Shown here: piece after piece, positions 23,703-32,841 of the stretch
Layout of the letters: each line of letters begins with the position of its first letter
Position numbering within the stretch: the first letter of the stretch is position 1
The notes under the pieces: model-generated
Told to the model about the DNA's origin: nothing
Database searches by the model: none
The model's input: only the letters and a program-made list of their open reading frames with translations
Assembly: GCA_015231885.1 (NCBI GenBank)
Contig: JADGAT010000046.1
Coordinates: 1-38,105, forward strand
Direction: 5' to 3'
Length of the DNA stretch: 38,105 nt
Origin: SAR324 cluster bacterium
GTDB lineage: Bacteria > SAR324 > NAC60-12
Program-made: the position numbers and the translations under genes

Positions 23703-24857
23703 ATGTTAAAAGTTTCAAACCGTAGTCAAATCTCATCATTTATTGTAATGGATGTCATGCAGTCTGCCGCAGAACAAGAAGCGCTGGGACGTGAAGTTCT
23801 GCACCTGGAAGTGGGGCAGCCCAGCACACCTGCTCCTGAAAAAGTTCTGCAAACCGCCAAAAAAGTCTTCGATCAAGATAAACTGGGCTACACCGTTGCC
23901 CTTGGCATTGATCCGTTACGTGAGCGCATTGCCCGCCATTATCAGGATTTTTACAATATTTGTGTATCGACACAAAACATTGTAGTCACCAGCGGTTCCA
24001 CAGGAGGATTTATCCTGGCCTTTCTCACAGCTTTTAACGAAGGTGACCGAGTTGTATATGGCTCCCCGGGGTACCCCTGTTACCGTAACATTTTGACAGC
24101 ATTGGGCATCGAACCTGTTGAAATTTTGACAGGTCCGGAAACTCGCTTCCAGCCAACACCCGAATTAATCGAGCAAATCGAAGAGCCTGTTGATGGACTT
24201 ATTGTAGCAAGCCCTGCTAATCCGACAGGAACCATGATCGATAACACGGAAATGGAGACTTTATCCAATTACTGTCAAACCAAAGGAATACGTCTCATTT
24301 CTGATGAAATTTACCATGGAATCACCTATCAGCATCCAGCCGTATCAGCGTACCGCTATTCAAAAGATGCCATCATTCTGAACAGTTTTTCAAAATATTT
24401 TTCCATGACAGGATGGCGACTCGGATGGATGATCATTCCTGATAATTGGATACGCCCGATTGAATGCCTGGCACAAAACTTTTATATTTCACCACACACC
24501 TTATCCCAAATTGCTGGTACTGCAGCATTTGATTGTTATGAAGAAATCAATGGCCATGTGGCACGGTATGCAAAAAACAGAGAAATTCTGCTCAATGAAT
24601 TGCCCTCCGCAGGTTTGGACAAACTGGCACCTGCTGACGGAGCTTTTTATATCTATGCTGATATTTCTCATTTGACCGATGACAGTACAGGCTTCTGCAG
24701 CCAACTGCTCGTAGACACAGGAGTAGCCGCCACGCCAGGAATCGATTTCGATCCCTCTCGTGGTCATCAAACCATGAGATTTTCTTTTTGTGGAAAAACC
24801 CATGATATGATAGAGGCTGCCAAACAACTAAAAAGTTGGATTGGACAAAAAACATAA
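23703..24857 (+). CDS. Class I/II pyridoxal-phosphate aminotransferase
   Basis: 384 residues from the ATG at 23703; an in-frame GTG at 23661 adds 14 residues that do not look like the family. Visible: the substrate loop LEVGQPSTPAP, the cofactor-binding GSTGGF, SPANPTG, DEIYHGITY, and the Schiff-base Lys in SFSKYFSMTGWRLGW. It belongs to the aspartate/aromatic/alanine (fold type I) group that transfers amino groups between amino acids and keto acids in the cytoplasm; the substrate cannot be assigned. The hybrid kinase gene follows after 42 bp and may be cotranscribed. The C-terminus SFCGKTHDMIEAAKQLKSW is typical. Confidence 0.88.
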   Translation: MLKVSNRSQISSFIVMDVMQSAAEQEALGREVLHLEVGQPSTPAPEKVLQTAKKVFDQDKLGYTVALGIDPLRERIARHYQDFYNICVSTQNIVVTSGSTGGFILAFLTAFNEGDRVVYGSPGYPCYRNILTALGIEPVEILTGPETRFQPTPELIEQIEEPVDGLIVASPANPTGTMIDNTEMETLSNYCQTKGIRLISDEIYHGITYQHPAVSAYRYSKDAIILNSFSKYFSMTGWRLGWMIIPDNWIRPIECLAQNFYISPHTLSQIAGTAAFDCYEEINGHVARYAKNREILLNELPSAGLDKLAPADGAFYIYADISHLTDDSTGFCSQLLVDTGVAATPGIDFDPSRGHQTMRFSFCGKTHDMIEAAKQLKSWIGQKT

Positions 24858-24899
24858 AAATCTAGTAACAAGCTTTAATGATCTGGAACAACGCAGCAA

Positions 24900-27215
24900 A
24901 TGACCGATGCAATCAAAAAACGGATTTTAATCATTGATGATGATCCTCACATCAGGACAAACCTGCAATTTTACCTGGAAGACCAGGGATTTGAGATAAT
25001 GGTTGCGGAAAACGGGGAGATGGGAGTGGACGTTTTTACCAAAGAACATCCTGATCTGATTCTGACAGATTTGTACATGCCGGAAATTACCGGATTTCAG
25101 GTATTGGAAAAAATTAGAGACATCTCTCCGCTAACTCCTGTTATCATCGTTTCTGGCGCAGGAACAATTCAAGCCGCCTTAGAAGCCACCCGTCTGGGAG
25201 CATGGGACTTTGTTGTTAAACCAATCCAGGATATGTCTGTTGTCGAGCATACCATCAATAAAGCGCTGGAACGCGCAAAACTACTGGAAGATAACCGGCA
25301 ATACCAGGAACATCTGGAAGACATGGTCATTCAGCAGACGAAAGACCTGCGCGATGCCACTCAGACTATCCTGGAAAACGAACAGCGCTACCGCTCCATT
25401 TTTGAAAACATCCAGGATGTCTATTTTGAAGTACTCTTCACAGGAACCATCATGGAGGTGAGTCCTTCTATTGAGAAAATGACACAGTATAAACGCGAGG
25501 AACTGATTGGGCAACCCATTACCACGTTATACGCAAACTCCAAAAGTCGTGTAGATATTTTGAAAAGACTGCAAGAAAAAGAAGTCCTTTATGATTACGA
25601 AATTATTTTTAAAAACAAAGATAATTCTACTTTCCCCTGCTCCATTAATTCAAAGCTCTATTATGACGACCAAGGCAATCCTTTCAAAATTTGCTCTTCG
25701 GTAAGAGATGTGTCCAAGCGTAAGCAAACAGAAGAAATATTACAAAAAAATAATGTATTTCTGGAAGCCCAGGTTCAGGAACGAACACGCGCATTACAAC
25801 AGGCAAAAGAGCAAGCAGAAAAGGCTAACCGGACCAAATCCCAGTTTCTGGCCAATATGAGCCATGAAATCCGCACGCCGCTCAACTCCATTGTAGGCTT
25901 CAGTGAGATTTTACTAAATAAATCCGCACAAACAAAAATTCCTATAGAATTCAAACAATACCTGGAAAACATCAAATTGAGCGGGCAGCATCTTTCTGAA
26001 GTCATCAACAACATCCTGGACCTCTCCAAGATCGAAGCTGGTAAAATGAACACGTCAGAAGAAGACCTGAATCTCAAAAAACTTTTTGAAGGAATTTTCC
26101 ATATCAACAAAGCACAAGCATTGGAAAAAGACCTTCAATTTTCTTATGAATATGATCCCAAACTTTCTCTCAATATCAGGTCAGACCGTCTCAAACTCAA
26201 TCAGATTCTGATGAACCTGACCAGTAATGCCATCAAGTTCACACCAGAAGGAAAAAAGGTGCATTTGTCCGTCTCAAGAGACGGCAATGACATTTTATTT
26301 GAAATCAAGGATGAAGGGATTGGTATTTCTCCAGATAATCTTGAAAAAATTTTTGATGCATTCGTCCAGGAAGATAATGCAACAATTCGGCGCTATGAAG
26401 GAACAGGGTTGGGTTTGTCAATCACAAAAAATATGGTGCAACTGCTAAAAGGTTCCATCCATGTAGAAAGCACGGTTAACCAGGGCTCCACCTTTTCTGT
26501 GAGAATCCCGTTCAAAGAAGCAGAGAAATCCGAATATCACCAGCATGCGTCTCAAAATTATTATTTCATGCCGGATAATCTGGTTCTGCTGATAGAAGAC
26601 AACCCCATGAATCAGCAGGTCATGGAAACTTATTTTGATGAATTGGCACTCTATCTTCATCTGGCAGAAAGCGGGTATAAAGCATTGGAAAGATTAAAAA
26701 CATGGAAAACTCAAAATCGTTTTCCCGATCTGATTTTAATAGACATGCACATGCCTGGAATGGATGGGATTGAAACAACAAAATGCATTCAGGATGAGAT
26801 AAAAGAGGACATTCCGATTGTCGCCATCTCTGCCGATGCTTTTACGGGGCAGCAAAAAAAAGCATTGCTGGTGGGCATTAAAGATTATGTAACCAAACCC
26901 GTTGATTTTGGACACCTCGTTACTATTTTGGGAAAATATTTACGAAAAGCCCCTTCTGCTGAGCGGCTTCATTCTCCATCCCTATCCTCCTTACCAGAAC
27001 CTCTCAAAGAACAGTTAGCAGAGCAATTCGAAATGCTGTCTCAAACCCCCATTTATCTGCTCGATCAAGTTCTGGAAAAAATAAATTCTATCCGCTCTCT
27101 GTCCCCGGAACTTGCATCGGAGTTACTGTTTCGTATTGAGTCTGCTGCATACAATGGCGATATTGACAAGTACACAACGATGATAAAAACGCTGTGCCAG
27201 AACAAGGATGACTAG
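24900..27215 (+). CDS. Hybrid sensor kinase: REC-PAS-HisKA-HATPase-REC
   Basis: 771 residues, all cytoplasmic. An N-terminal receiver (5-125) has DDDP, phospho-acceptor Asp57 (LILTDLYMP) and VKP. A coiled coil leads to a PAS domain (about 165-285: YRSIFENIQDVYFEV). The kinase core has His322 in MSHEIRTPLNSIVGFSE, then the ATPase boxes NLTSNAIKFTPEG, DEGIGIS and GTGLGLSITK. A second receiver (about 555-680) has EDNP, Asp615 (LILIDMHMPGMDG) and TKP. About 90 residues follow that resemble a helical tail but lack a clear HPt histidine motif. The N-terminal receiver suggests it takes input from another kinase as well as its PAS. The TAG stop is shared with the convergent pepN stop through a CTAG palindrome. 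Confidence 0.92.
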   Translation: MTDAIKKRILIIDDDPHIRTNLQFYLEDQGFEIMVAENGEMGVDVFTKEHPDLILTDLYMPEITGFQVLEKIRDISPLTPVIIVSGAGTIQAALEATRLGAWDFVVKPIQDMSVVEHTINKALERAKLLEDNRQYQEHLEDMVIQQTKDLRDATQTILENEQRYRSIFENIQDVYFEVLFTGTIMEVSPSIEKMTQYKREELIGQPITTLYANSKSRVDILKRLQEKEVLYDYEIIFKNKDNSTFPCSINSKLYYDDQGNPFKICSSVRDVSKRKQTEEILQKNNVFLEAQVQERTRALQQAKEQAEKANRTKSQFLANMSHEIRTPLNSIVGFSEILLNKSAQTKIPIEFKQYLENIKLSGQHLSEVINNILDLSKIEAGKMNTSEEDLNLKKLFEGIFHINKAQALEKDLQFSYEYDPKLSLNIRSDRLKLNQILMNLTSNAIKFTPEGKKVHLSVSRDGNDILFEIKDEGIGISPDNLEKIFDAFVQEDNATIRRYEGTGLGLSITKNMVQLLKGSIHVESTVNQGSTFSVRIPFKEAEKSEYHQHASQNYYFMPDNLVLLIEDNPMNQQVMETYFDELALYLHLAESGYKALERLKTWKTQNRFPDLILIDMHMPGMDGIETTKCIQDEIKEDIPIVAISADAFTGQQKKALLVGIKDYVTKPVDFGHLVTILGKYLRKAPSAERLHSPSLSSLPEPLKEQLAEQFEMLSQTPIYLLDQVLEKINSIRSLSPELASELLFRIESAAYNGDIDKYTTMIKTLCQNKDD

Positions 27216-29857
27216 TCCAGGCTTTTTGTTGCAATTTCATAGACATCTGAAGATAGGTTTGTCGTATGAAGAACTTCTTCCAATTGTGCTTTCATCAAAA
27301 TTTGTCGTTTTTCATCATGTTTCCGCCAGTGGCTAAAGCACCCCAGCAGGCGGGCGGCTATTTGGGGATTGAGGACATCGAGTTCAAGCACACAATCTTT
27401 GAGAAATTGATAGCTTTCTCCATTTACCTGGTGAAAATGAAAGGGATTGGCATGGCAAAACACCCCAATGAGAGCACGCACTTTATTAGGATTCTTCAAT
27501 TCAAACGCAGGATGAGCCATCAATTTTTTTACTTCATCCAATGTGCCTGGCAAAGGCGATAGTGCCTGCAGTGAAAACCACTTGTCAATGACCAGCGCAT
27601 CTCCTTTCCACGTTTCATAAAATTTTTCCAGTGCAGTCACGTGTTCCAAGCATTCTTTCTGCCCCAAAGCCGCTAAAGCCCCCAGTACATCGGTCATATT
27701 TCCAGACTCTTCAAACTGCTGCATGCCCAGGCTGCGTATATCTGAATCATCCAGACGCATCAAATACGACAAACAGGTATTTTTCAATCGGCGTTTTGCC
27801 ATGAATTCCGGTTCAATGCGATACGGCCCTGAATCCCTGGTCTGATGATAAATGTTTAAAAATTCTGTTTTCATTTGCTCTGCCAGAGTATCCCGAACAA
27901 ACCCACGCACATGATGGACGGCATCCACATCAATCACATCCATCATCTCACCAAGATAGGTTTCTGGAGGCAGCATGAGAGTTTCCGCAATCAGCGATTG
28001 ATCCAGATCTGAAATGAGCAGTTTGCTAAATGCTTCAATAACATGACGGCCCAGCGACAGTGATCTTCCTTCCTGATAATCATGGACTAAATTCAGCATC
28101 GTGTTGACGGCAAGCTGGTGTCCGGCTTCCCATCGATTGAATTCATCACTGTCATTTGCCATCAGAAAAGCCAATTCCTGGTCTGAATGATCATAGTTCA
28201 GCTTGACCGGTGCCGAAAAACCACGCAGCAACGAAGGCACTGGCGGATGAGAAATCTTAAGAAAACAAAAGGTTTCTTCATCTTTACACACATTCAACAC
28301 ACGAGACGTCTTCATTTCTGAGGAATCTTCCCCTTTCAGAAGTAAAGGAAAATCATTCCCCTGCGCATCCAGCAGCCCCACCATCAAAGGAATATGAAAC
28401 GCATGCTTTTCCTCTTGTCCTGGCGTGGGTTGACACGATTGTTTTACAGTCATGGTATAAATCTGAGCATCAGCATCATGAGAAGTACTGATATCTAATA
28501 CAGGTGTCCCTGCCTGCACATACCAATTGCGAAATTGTTTCAAATCGCTTCCCGTCGCATCTTCCATAGCCTTGACAAAATCTTCAGTGGTTACGGCTTG
28601 CCCATCATGCCGTTGAAAATACAGATCCATTCCCTGATGAAAACCTGATTTTCCTAACAAGGTCTGCATCATTCGAATGAGCTCAGCGCCTTTATTGTAA
28701 ACAGTCGTTGTATAAAAATTATTGACTTGGATATAGGCGTCTCCACGCACAGAATGAGCCATGGGGCCTGCATCTTCTGGAAATTGAACCGCACGAAGCA
28801 TCCGTACATCATTAATTCGCTGCACCGTCTTTGAACCCATATCCGCGGAAAAGCACTGATCCCGAAACACCGTCAACCCCTCTTTTAAACTCAATTGAAA
28901 CCAATCCCGACAAGTGATGCGGTTTCCCGTCCAGTTATGAAAATATTCATGAGCAATCACGCCTTCAATACTGCGATAATCGTCATCTGTCGCCGTTTCC
29001 GGTTTTGCCAGGACATATTTGGAATTGAACACATTCAATCCTTTATTCTCCATGGCTCCCATATTGAAATCATTGACTGCCACAATCATATAAATATCCA
29101 GGTCGTATTCGCGGTCATACACGTCTTCGTCCCACTTCATGGACTCTTTGAGAGAATTCATGGCATGCTCGCACTTATCACGATTCATTTTCTCAACAAA
29201 TATCTGCAGCACAACAGAACGTCCGGATCGCGTCCGAAATGTATCTTCGAGGCAGACCAAATCGCCGGCAACCAGGGCGAACAAATAAGAAGGTTTTTTG
29301 AAAGGATCCTGCCACTTGACCCAATGCCGCTGATCTTCTAAAATACCCCTGTCGATTAAGTTTCCATTGGATAGTAAGACTGGATACTTTTGCTGGTCAG
29401 CAGTGATTGTCGTTGTATAACTTGCCATCACATCAGGGCGATCCAAAAAATAAGTGATTTTTTGAAAGCCTTTTGCCTCACACTGTGTACAAAAATTTCC
29501 GCTGGATTTGTACAAACCTTCCAGCGATGTGTTTTCCTGCGGCTTGATTTGTGTCGTAATTTCCAGGGTGAATGATTCAGGAACTGATGGAACCGTCAAT
29601 TTTTCTGCATCTGATGAATATTGGTGTTCCTTCAGTTCTTGGCCCTCCAGCACAATCGATTGAAGCAGCAGATTTTTTCCATCCAGAACCAAAGGGCGGG
29701 AACCATTTTTACGGTCATAGTTGCTGACCATAGTCAAACGGGATCGCACCGTGGTACTGTCTTCGCAAAGATCAAAATCTAATTCAACCGTCTTGATCAA
29801 ATAATCGGAGGGTCGGTAATCTTTCAAATATATTGTTTGTGGTGTATCTTGTTGCAT
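27212..29857 (-). CDS. pepN: Aminopeptidase N (M1 zinc metallopeptidase)
   Basis: 881 residues from the ATG at 29857, five bases after the stop of the upstream gene; a TTG further out overlaps that gene. The enzyme removes N-terminal residues from peptides in the cytoplasm. The M1 signatures are present: substrate-anchoring GAMEN and the zinc site HEYFHNWTGNR (His303, Glu304, His307), with the third ligand Glu in LKEGLTVFRDQ. The N-terminal FCTQCEAKGFQKITYFLDRP stretch (19 residues from CTQ on) and total length match the PepN type of Gram-negative bacteria rather than shorter M1 enzymes. It is coupled to an unknown winged-helix-like gene. A convergent hybrid kinase gene overlaps its stop by four bases. 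Confidence 0.96.
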   Translation of the reverse strand: MQQDTPQTIYLKDYRPSDYLIKTVELDFDLCEDSTTVRSRLTMVSNYDRKNGSRPLVLDGKNLLLQSIVLEGQELKEHQYSSDAEKLTVPSVPESFTLEITTQIKPQENTSLEGLYKSSGNFCTQCEAKGFQKITYFLDRPDVMASYTTTITADQQKYPVLLSNGNLIDRGILEDQRHWVKWQDPFKKPSYLFALVAGDLVCLEDTFRTRSGRSVVLQIFVEKMNRDKCEHAMNSLKESMKWDEDVYDREYDLDIYMIVAVNDFNMGAMENKGLNVFNSKYVLAKPETATDDDYRSIEGVIAHEYFHNWTGNRITCRDWFQLSLKEGLTVFRDQCFSADMGSKTVQRINDVRMLRAVQFPEDAGPMAHSVRGDAYIQVNNFYTTTVYNKGAELIRMMQTLLGKSGFHQGMDLYFQRHDGQAVTTEDFVKAMEDATGSDLKQFRNWYVQAGTPVLDISTSHDADAQIYTMTVKQSCQPTPGQEEKHAFHIPLMVGLLDAQGNDFPLLLKGEDSSEMKTSRVLNVCKDEETFCFLKISHPPVPSLLRGFSAPVKLNYDHSDQELAFLMANDSDEFNRWEAGHQLAVNTMLNLVHDYQEGRSLSLGRHVIEAFSKLLISDLDQSLIAETLMLPPETYLGEMMDVIDVDAVHHVRGFVRDTLAEQMKTEFLNIYHQTRDSGPYRIEPEFMAKRRLKNTCLSYLMRLDDSDIRSLGMQQFEESGNMTDVLGALAALGQKECLEHVTALEKFYETWKGDALVIDKWFSLQALSPLPGTLDEVKKLMAHPAFELKNPNKVRALIGVFCHANPFHFHQVNGESYQFLKDCVLELDVLNPQIAARLLGCFSHWRKHDEKRQILMKAQLEEVLHTTNLSSDVYEIATKSLD

Positions 29858-29862
29858 TGTTT

Positions 29863-30663
29863 TTACCAATAAGGATCATGCCAAATGGCTTCAATGAATA
29901 ACGCACTGGCTGCATAAGCACCCAGTGTCATCATAGGGTCGTAACCATAACCATACCCACCATTTTGAATAATAGTGACGGTCTCTTGTTCCGGTTGTTC
30001 TGTGTACTTTTCTAATTCTCGCTCTTGTTCCTGCTGCTTTTGATAACGCTCCTGATTGATAGCAGCCCCCTGCTGGATAACATCTTCAAGCACTGAATAT
30101 CCAGACACAGTGCCTTCTTCATCCTCATAAGACAATTCGTCTTCGGTAATTTGGCTGCGGACAATATCTTCCAATTCCTCAAACAAAGTCCCCATGGCCA
30201 TATCAAACTTCCAATCAGGATTTTGAAAAAATGATTCATCACTGAGCATTGCCAAAAAGACCATGCGGTACGGATCAATGCCTTTGAAGATAGCAACAGC
30301 CACCCGAAGATCCGCCCAGCAGTCATCCTCTAAAAAATCAGATTCTTTATCAGCAAATGTTCCCTCACTTAGATTCACATGAGAATAAATATCAAAGTGT
30401 GTTGCATAAGAAACCTGTTGATCCAGCAACTTCTGATAGAGTTGCTTTCCGGCCTCAGTAACCATATAATAATTATCCTCTCCCACGCCAATCAATCCTT
30501 TGCTTTCCATGACATTGAGGTACTTTTCGAGCAGTTTATCATCATTATCCATCAATGAGGCATGAACGCGTGCTTCCCCTGCAATCATCCGATCCAGCAG
30601 AATCATTCCGGCAAACTGCTGCTGTTTTTCCTCATCTAGCAAAAATTTTTGTTCAGATGCCAT
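29863..30663 (-). CDS. Unknown protein with possible winged-helix start, upstream of pepN
   Basis: 266 residues; AAGGAAG precedes the ATG. Residues about 20-80 (RMIAGEARVHASLMDNDDKL, LEKYLNVMESKGLIGVG, YMVTEAGKQLYQKLLDQ) look like a winged helix with a wing before the final helix. The middle is acidic (GTLFEELEDIVRSQITEDEL). Around 200-235 there is a Gln/Glu-rich coiled segment (RYQKQQEQERELEKYTE). The end is Gly/Tyr-rich (GGYGYGYDP) followed by a mildly hydrophobic stretch. I do not recognise the family. It ends five bases before pepN and is probably cotranscribed with it; a regulatory or chaperone-like role is only a guess. Confidence 0.6.
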   Translation of the reverse strand: MASEQKFLLDEEKQQQFAGMILLDRMIAGEARVHASLMDNDDKLLEKYLNVMESKGLIGVGEDNYYMVTEAGKQLYQKLLDQQVSYATHFDIYSHVNLSEGTFADKESDFLEDDCWADLRVAVAIFKGIDPYRMVFLAMLSDESFFQNPDWKFDMAMGTLFEELEDIVRSQITEDELSYEDEEGTVSGYSVLEDVIQQGAAINQERYQKQQEQERELEKYTEQPEQETVTIIQNGGYGYGYDPMMTLGAYAASALFIEAIWHDPYW

Positions 30664-30709
30664 CGTTGCTTCCTTTCAGTTAAATTCTATTTGGTCGTGA
30701 TGTGGTTTA

Positions 30710-31120
30710 TTACGATGGTTTGATGTAAGAGAGAATATCAAGCCCTGCAACTCTTTCAAATTCATCGGTGTTATCTGTCAATACAGCACAGTTATGAAAT
30801 AAGGCTGTTGCTGCAATGATTAAATCATGTGTTCCAATCATTTGCCCCTTTTTGGCAAGAGCCATAAAAAGACACGCATGTATTCTTGCGACCTCTCTAT
30901 CAAACGCCAAGACAGGTACTTTTCCCAGAATGAACTCAACAAAAGCAGACCGGCGAGCCCTTTTCGCCTCATTATGAGCATAATGAACCCCAACTAATAG
31001 TTCTGAAACCGTGATAGAACTCATGTATACATCGCCATGCTCTTTCCATTGTGAAAAATCTATGGGCGTCCCTGACCGTTCTGAAAATATAAAAACGTTT
31101 GTATCTAACATTAACCCCAT
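30710..31120 (-). CDS. vapC: PIN-domain ribonuclease toxin, VapC type
   Basis: 136 residues, usual VapC length. The four acidic metal-binding positions are visible: Asp6 (MLDTNVF), Glu40 (SSITVSELLVG), Asp99 (GTHDLIIAATAL) and Asp116 (AVLTDNTDEF). VapC toxins cut specific RNAs, often tRNA, until held by their antitoxin. The start overlaps the antitoxin gene by ten bases, the normal arrangement with antitoxin first. A second ATG nine bases in (MLDTN) could also be used. Confidence 0.9.
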   Translation of the reverse strand: MGLMLDTNVFIFSERSGTPIDFSQWKEHGDVYMSSITVSELLVGVHYAHNEAKRARRSAFVEFILGKVPVLAFDREVARIHACLFMALAKKGQMIGTHDLIIAATALFHNCAVLTDNTDEFERVAGLDILSYIKPS

Positions 31121-31380
31121 TGACTCTTCTCCAATGGAATCGTCTTCCGAATATTTTCTAAATCGTTTGCAAAGCTTTCTGAATCCTCTCCAAGTGAAGG
31201 AAGTTCCGAAAATAACTTATTTAAATCTTTTACTTTTAACGGAGACTCAGAAAGAATCGGGGATATTCTAGCAATCACCTTATTTCCTCGCTCTAATTCG
31301 ACACTTATTCCCTGGTAAAAAACTCGATTCAGCAGATCTGAAAATTGGCGAACCGCTTGCGTCACACTCACACGCTCCAT
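31111..31380 (-). CDS. Phd/YefM-type antitoxin
   Basis: 89 residues. The N-terminal part MERVSVTQAVRQFSDLLNRV is the Phd/YefM DNA-binding and dimerisation fold (start with V-T-QA and F-x-x-LL), followed by VELERGNKVIARISPI. The C-terminal half (LNKLFSELPSLGEDSESFAN) is likely disordered and wraps the toxin. It precedes and overlaps the PIN toxin gene. A 15-bp palindrome 30 bp upstream is a good autoregulatory operator. Phd-PIN pairings are common, so this is a standard type II module. Confidence 0.87.
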   Translation of the reverse strand: MERVSVTQAVRQFSDLLNRVFYQGISVELERGNKVIARISPILSESPLKVKDLNKLFSELPSLGEDSESFANDLENIRKTIPLEKSQWG

Positions 31381-31409
31381 GGTCTTCTCCTATTTGCAAT
31401 ACACGAGAA

Positions 31410-31424
31410 ATCATATAATATGAT
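31410..31424 (-). promoter_or_regulatory. Palindromic operator of the toxin-antitoxin operon
   Basis: ATCATATAATATGAT is a perfect 15-bp palindrome with a central A, starting 30 bp before the antitoxin ATG. On the minus strand it overlaps TATAAT-like boxes, so bound antitoxin would block the promoter. Confidence 0.55.
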
Positions 31425-31625
31425 TATTATACTATTCATACGAATCATAGTAAAGGACTCATTGCAGCCAGGATAATTTTTTAGACCAAACAAAAAGCAG
31501 ACACTGGTTCCTAAATAAACCATCCTAAAAAACAAAAGTTCATTGCTTTCCTTGCGAAAAACTGTTAGCCTTTTCCAGTTATTCACACTATACCATAATG
31601 ATATTCAGTTAGAAGTTTTTGTAGA

Positions 31626-31955
31626 ATGCAGGATACTTCTCAATCAGACCTAAATCAATATACAGTCAACATCAAAGGACAGCAGTTTTCTGTGTCCAGC
31701 AGATATGCAGAAGAAGAAATTCGCCGAGTGGAAACATTTCTGCTCAAGCAAATTGACGAAATTGCTGCAAAGTCCGATACTTACAATTTAATGAGCTTGA
31801 TCACTCTGGTTGCCTTGAATTTATCAGATGAAGTGTTGCATTCTAAAAACCGTGCAGGCTTTAGCGATCATGTCAGAGAAAGCTTGATTGCGATGTGTGA
31901 TCGCCTGGATAGTGTCGTACAAAAAAAAGAAACTGAACAAATTTCTGCAGAATAA
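31626..31955 (+). CDS. zapA: Cell division protein ZapA
   Basis: 109 residues. A small N-terminal alpha/beta part (YTVNIKGQQFSVSSRYAEEE) is followed by a long helix (VETFLLKQIDEI ... LITLVALNLSDEVLHSK) and a coiled tail, as in ZapA. ZapA binds FtsZ and bundles its filaments at the division ring. Identity is supported by context: a 6S RNA gene lies 80 bp downstream on the same strand, the well-known zapA-ssrS arrangement of proteobacteria. In enterobacteria ygfA comes next; here it is absent and a convergent nuclease gene follows. Confidence 0.85.
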   Translation: MQDTSQSDLNQYTVNIKGQQFSVSSRYAEEEIRRVETFLLKQIDEIAAKSDTYNLMSLITLVALNLSDEVLHSKNRAGFSDHVRESLIAMCDRLDSVVQKKETEQISAE

Positions 31956-32036
31956 TCACTTTTGTTTTTCAAATTTTCATTTCTTCTGCTACACTCATAA
32001 TAATAAGGGGTTTTTATCAATCCTCTCAGAGAATCG

Positions 32037-32220
32037 GTGAAGATATTTCCTGCTATTCTCGTGATGAGCACTTTTGCTACCTTATTTTAATGTAACGGGA
32101 TTTGTCCCTGGAGGTGGTGTGCATGCCTTATTATTAAGGAAGCCTTAAACCTCTACACGCTATCCCACCTGGAGATCCAGGTACAGGAGTTTTCACACGG
32201 TTTTGCGGCAATATCTTCAC
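32037..32220 (+). ncRNA. ssrS: 6S RNA
   Basis: About 184 nt, the usual 6S length. Terminal stem: GTGAAGATATT (32037-32047) pairs perfectly with AATATCTTCAC (32210-32220). The most conserved 6S block is readable at 32116-32150: GGTGTGCATGCC, a small CCTTA-TTAT-TAAGG hairpin, then GAAGCCTTAAAC. Compare GGUGAGCAUGC ... GAAGCCUUAAAAC in E. coli as I recall it. The apical hairpin ACCTGG-AGAT-CCAGGT (32167-32182) occupies the position of the E. coli CCUUGAACCAAGG-type loop. 6S RNA mimics an open promoter and holds sigma-70 polymerase in stationary phase. A T-rich run follows the stem (32221 onward). A TTTTCA/CATAAT pair near 31975-32002 could be the promoter. The exact 5' end is not certain. Confidence 0.93.
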
Positions 32221-32231
32221 TTTCCTGTTTT

Positions 32232-32840
32232 TTATACAATAGGGTCTTTCAGCCTTCCTTCTTTACGCAAGTAGATATATATTTCCCGACAAATCCAGGC
32301 ATCAGTTGCTGCATAGTGGAGTTGAGACAACGTCAATTCTTTGCCCTGCCAGTTGCTCAAACGTGCGCCTTTGGACACCCTCACTTTCAAAATAATGGCG
32401 GCTAAACTTCTCAATCCCAGGTTTTGCATGCCAAGCTTTTTGGCCACTTTGGACAAATCAATGAATCCCCCCGGTTTGAAAAAGGACAGCCGCTTCAGTG
32501 CCTTCAGGTCATCATGAATGGCAATGCCAAACTTATAAATGGATTCATCCTCCAGCAGGGTTTTGAGTTCACTGGACAGTTCAACAAGATTCAAACGAAA
32601 TAAAAAAACATCTTCGGCTGTTGCCAGCTGGAGCAGAGACACCGCATAACTTTCTCCTTTTTTAAAAGCAGGGCGTGTTTCGGTATCAAAGCCCAGGATC
32701 GGTTCCCGTCTCAACTGGGCTACAGCACTCGCCACATCTTTCTGCTCAGTGATCAAGTGAATTTCTCCGTCGAATCTTGCCAGGGGGAACGTATTGATCT
32801 CTTCTTTACTGATCTGACTGGGGAGCGAGGGATTAACCAT
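32232..32840 (-). CDS. DEDDy 3'-5' exonuclease, RNase D-like domain
   Basis: 202 residues, a single exonuclease domain. Metal ligands: Asp52 and Glu54 (GFDTETRP), Asp110/111 (IHDDLKAL), and Tyr176-x3-Asp180 (HYAATDAW), the DEDDy form. It lacks the HRDC domain of full-length RNase D, so it is closer to short 3'-5' exonuclease proteins seen in many bacteria. The likely substrate is RNA; DNA is not excluded. Its start lies one base after the stop of the 966-residue unknown gene, implying translational coupling. Its 3' end faces the 6S RNA gene with only 11 bp between them. Confidence 0.87.
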   Translation of the reverse strand: MVNPSLPSQISKEEINTFPLARFDGEIHLITEQKDVASAVAQLRREPILGFDTETRPAFKKGESYAVSLLQLATAEDVFLFRLNLVELSSELKTLLEDESIYKFGIAIHDDLKALKRLSFFKPGGFIDLSKVAKKLGMQNLGLRSLAAIILKVRVSKGARLSNWQGKELTLSQLHYAATDAWICREIYIYLRKEGRLKDPIV

Positions 32841-32841
32841 A

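Noticed and set aside
31368..31586. 72-codon minus-strand frame upstream of the antitoxin
   Set aside because: It covers the promoter/operator of the toxin-antitoxin pair and has no domain or ribosome site.
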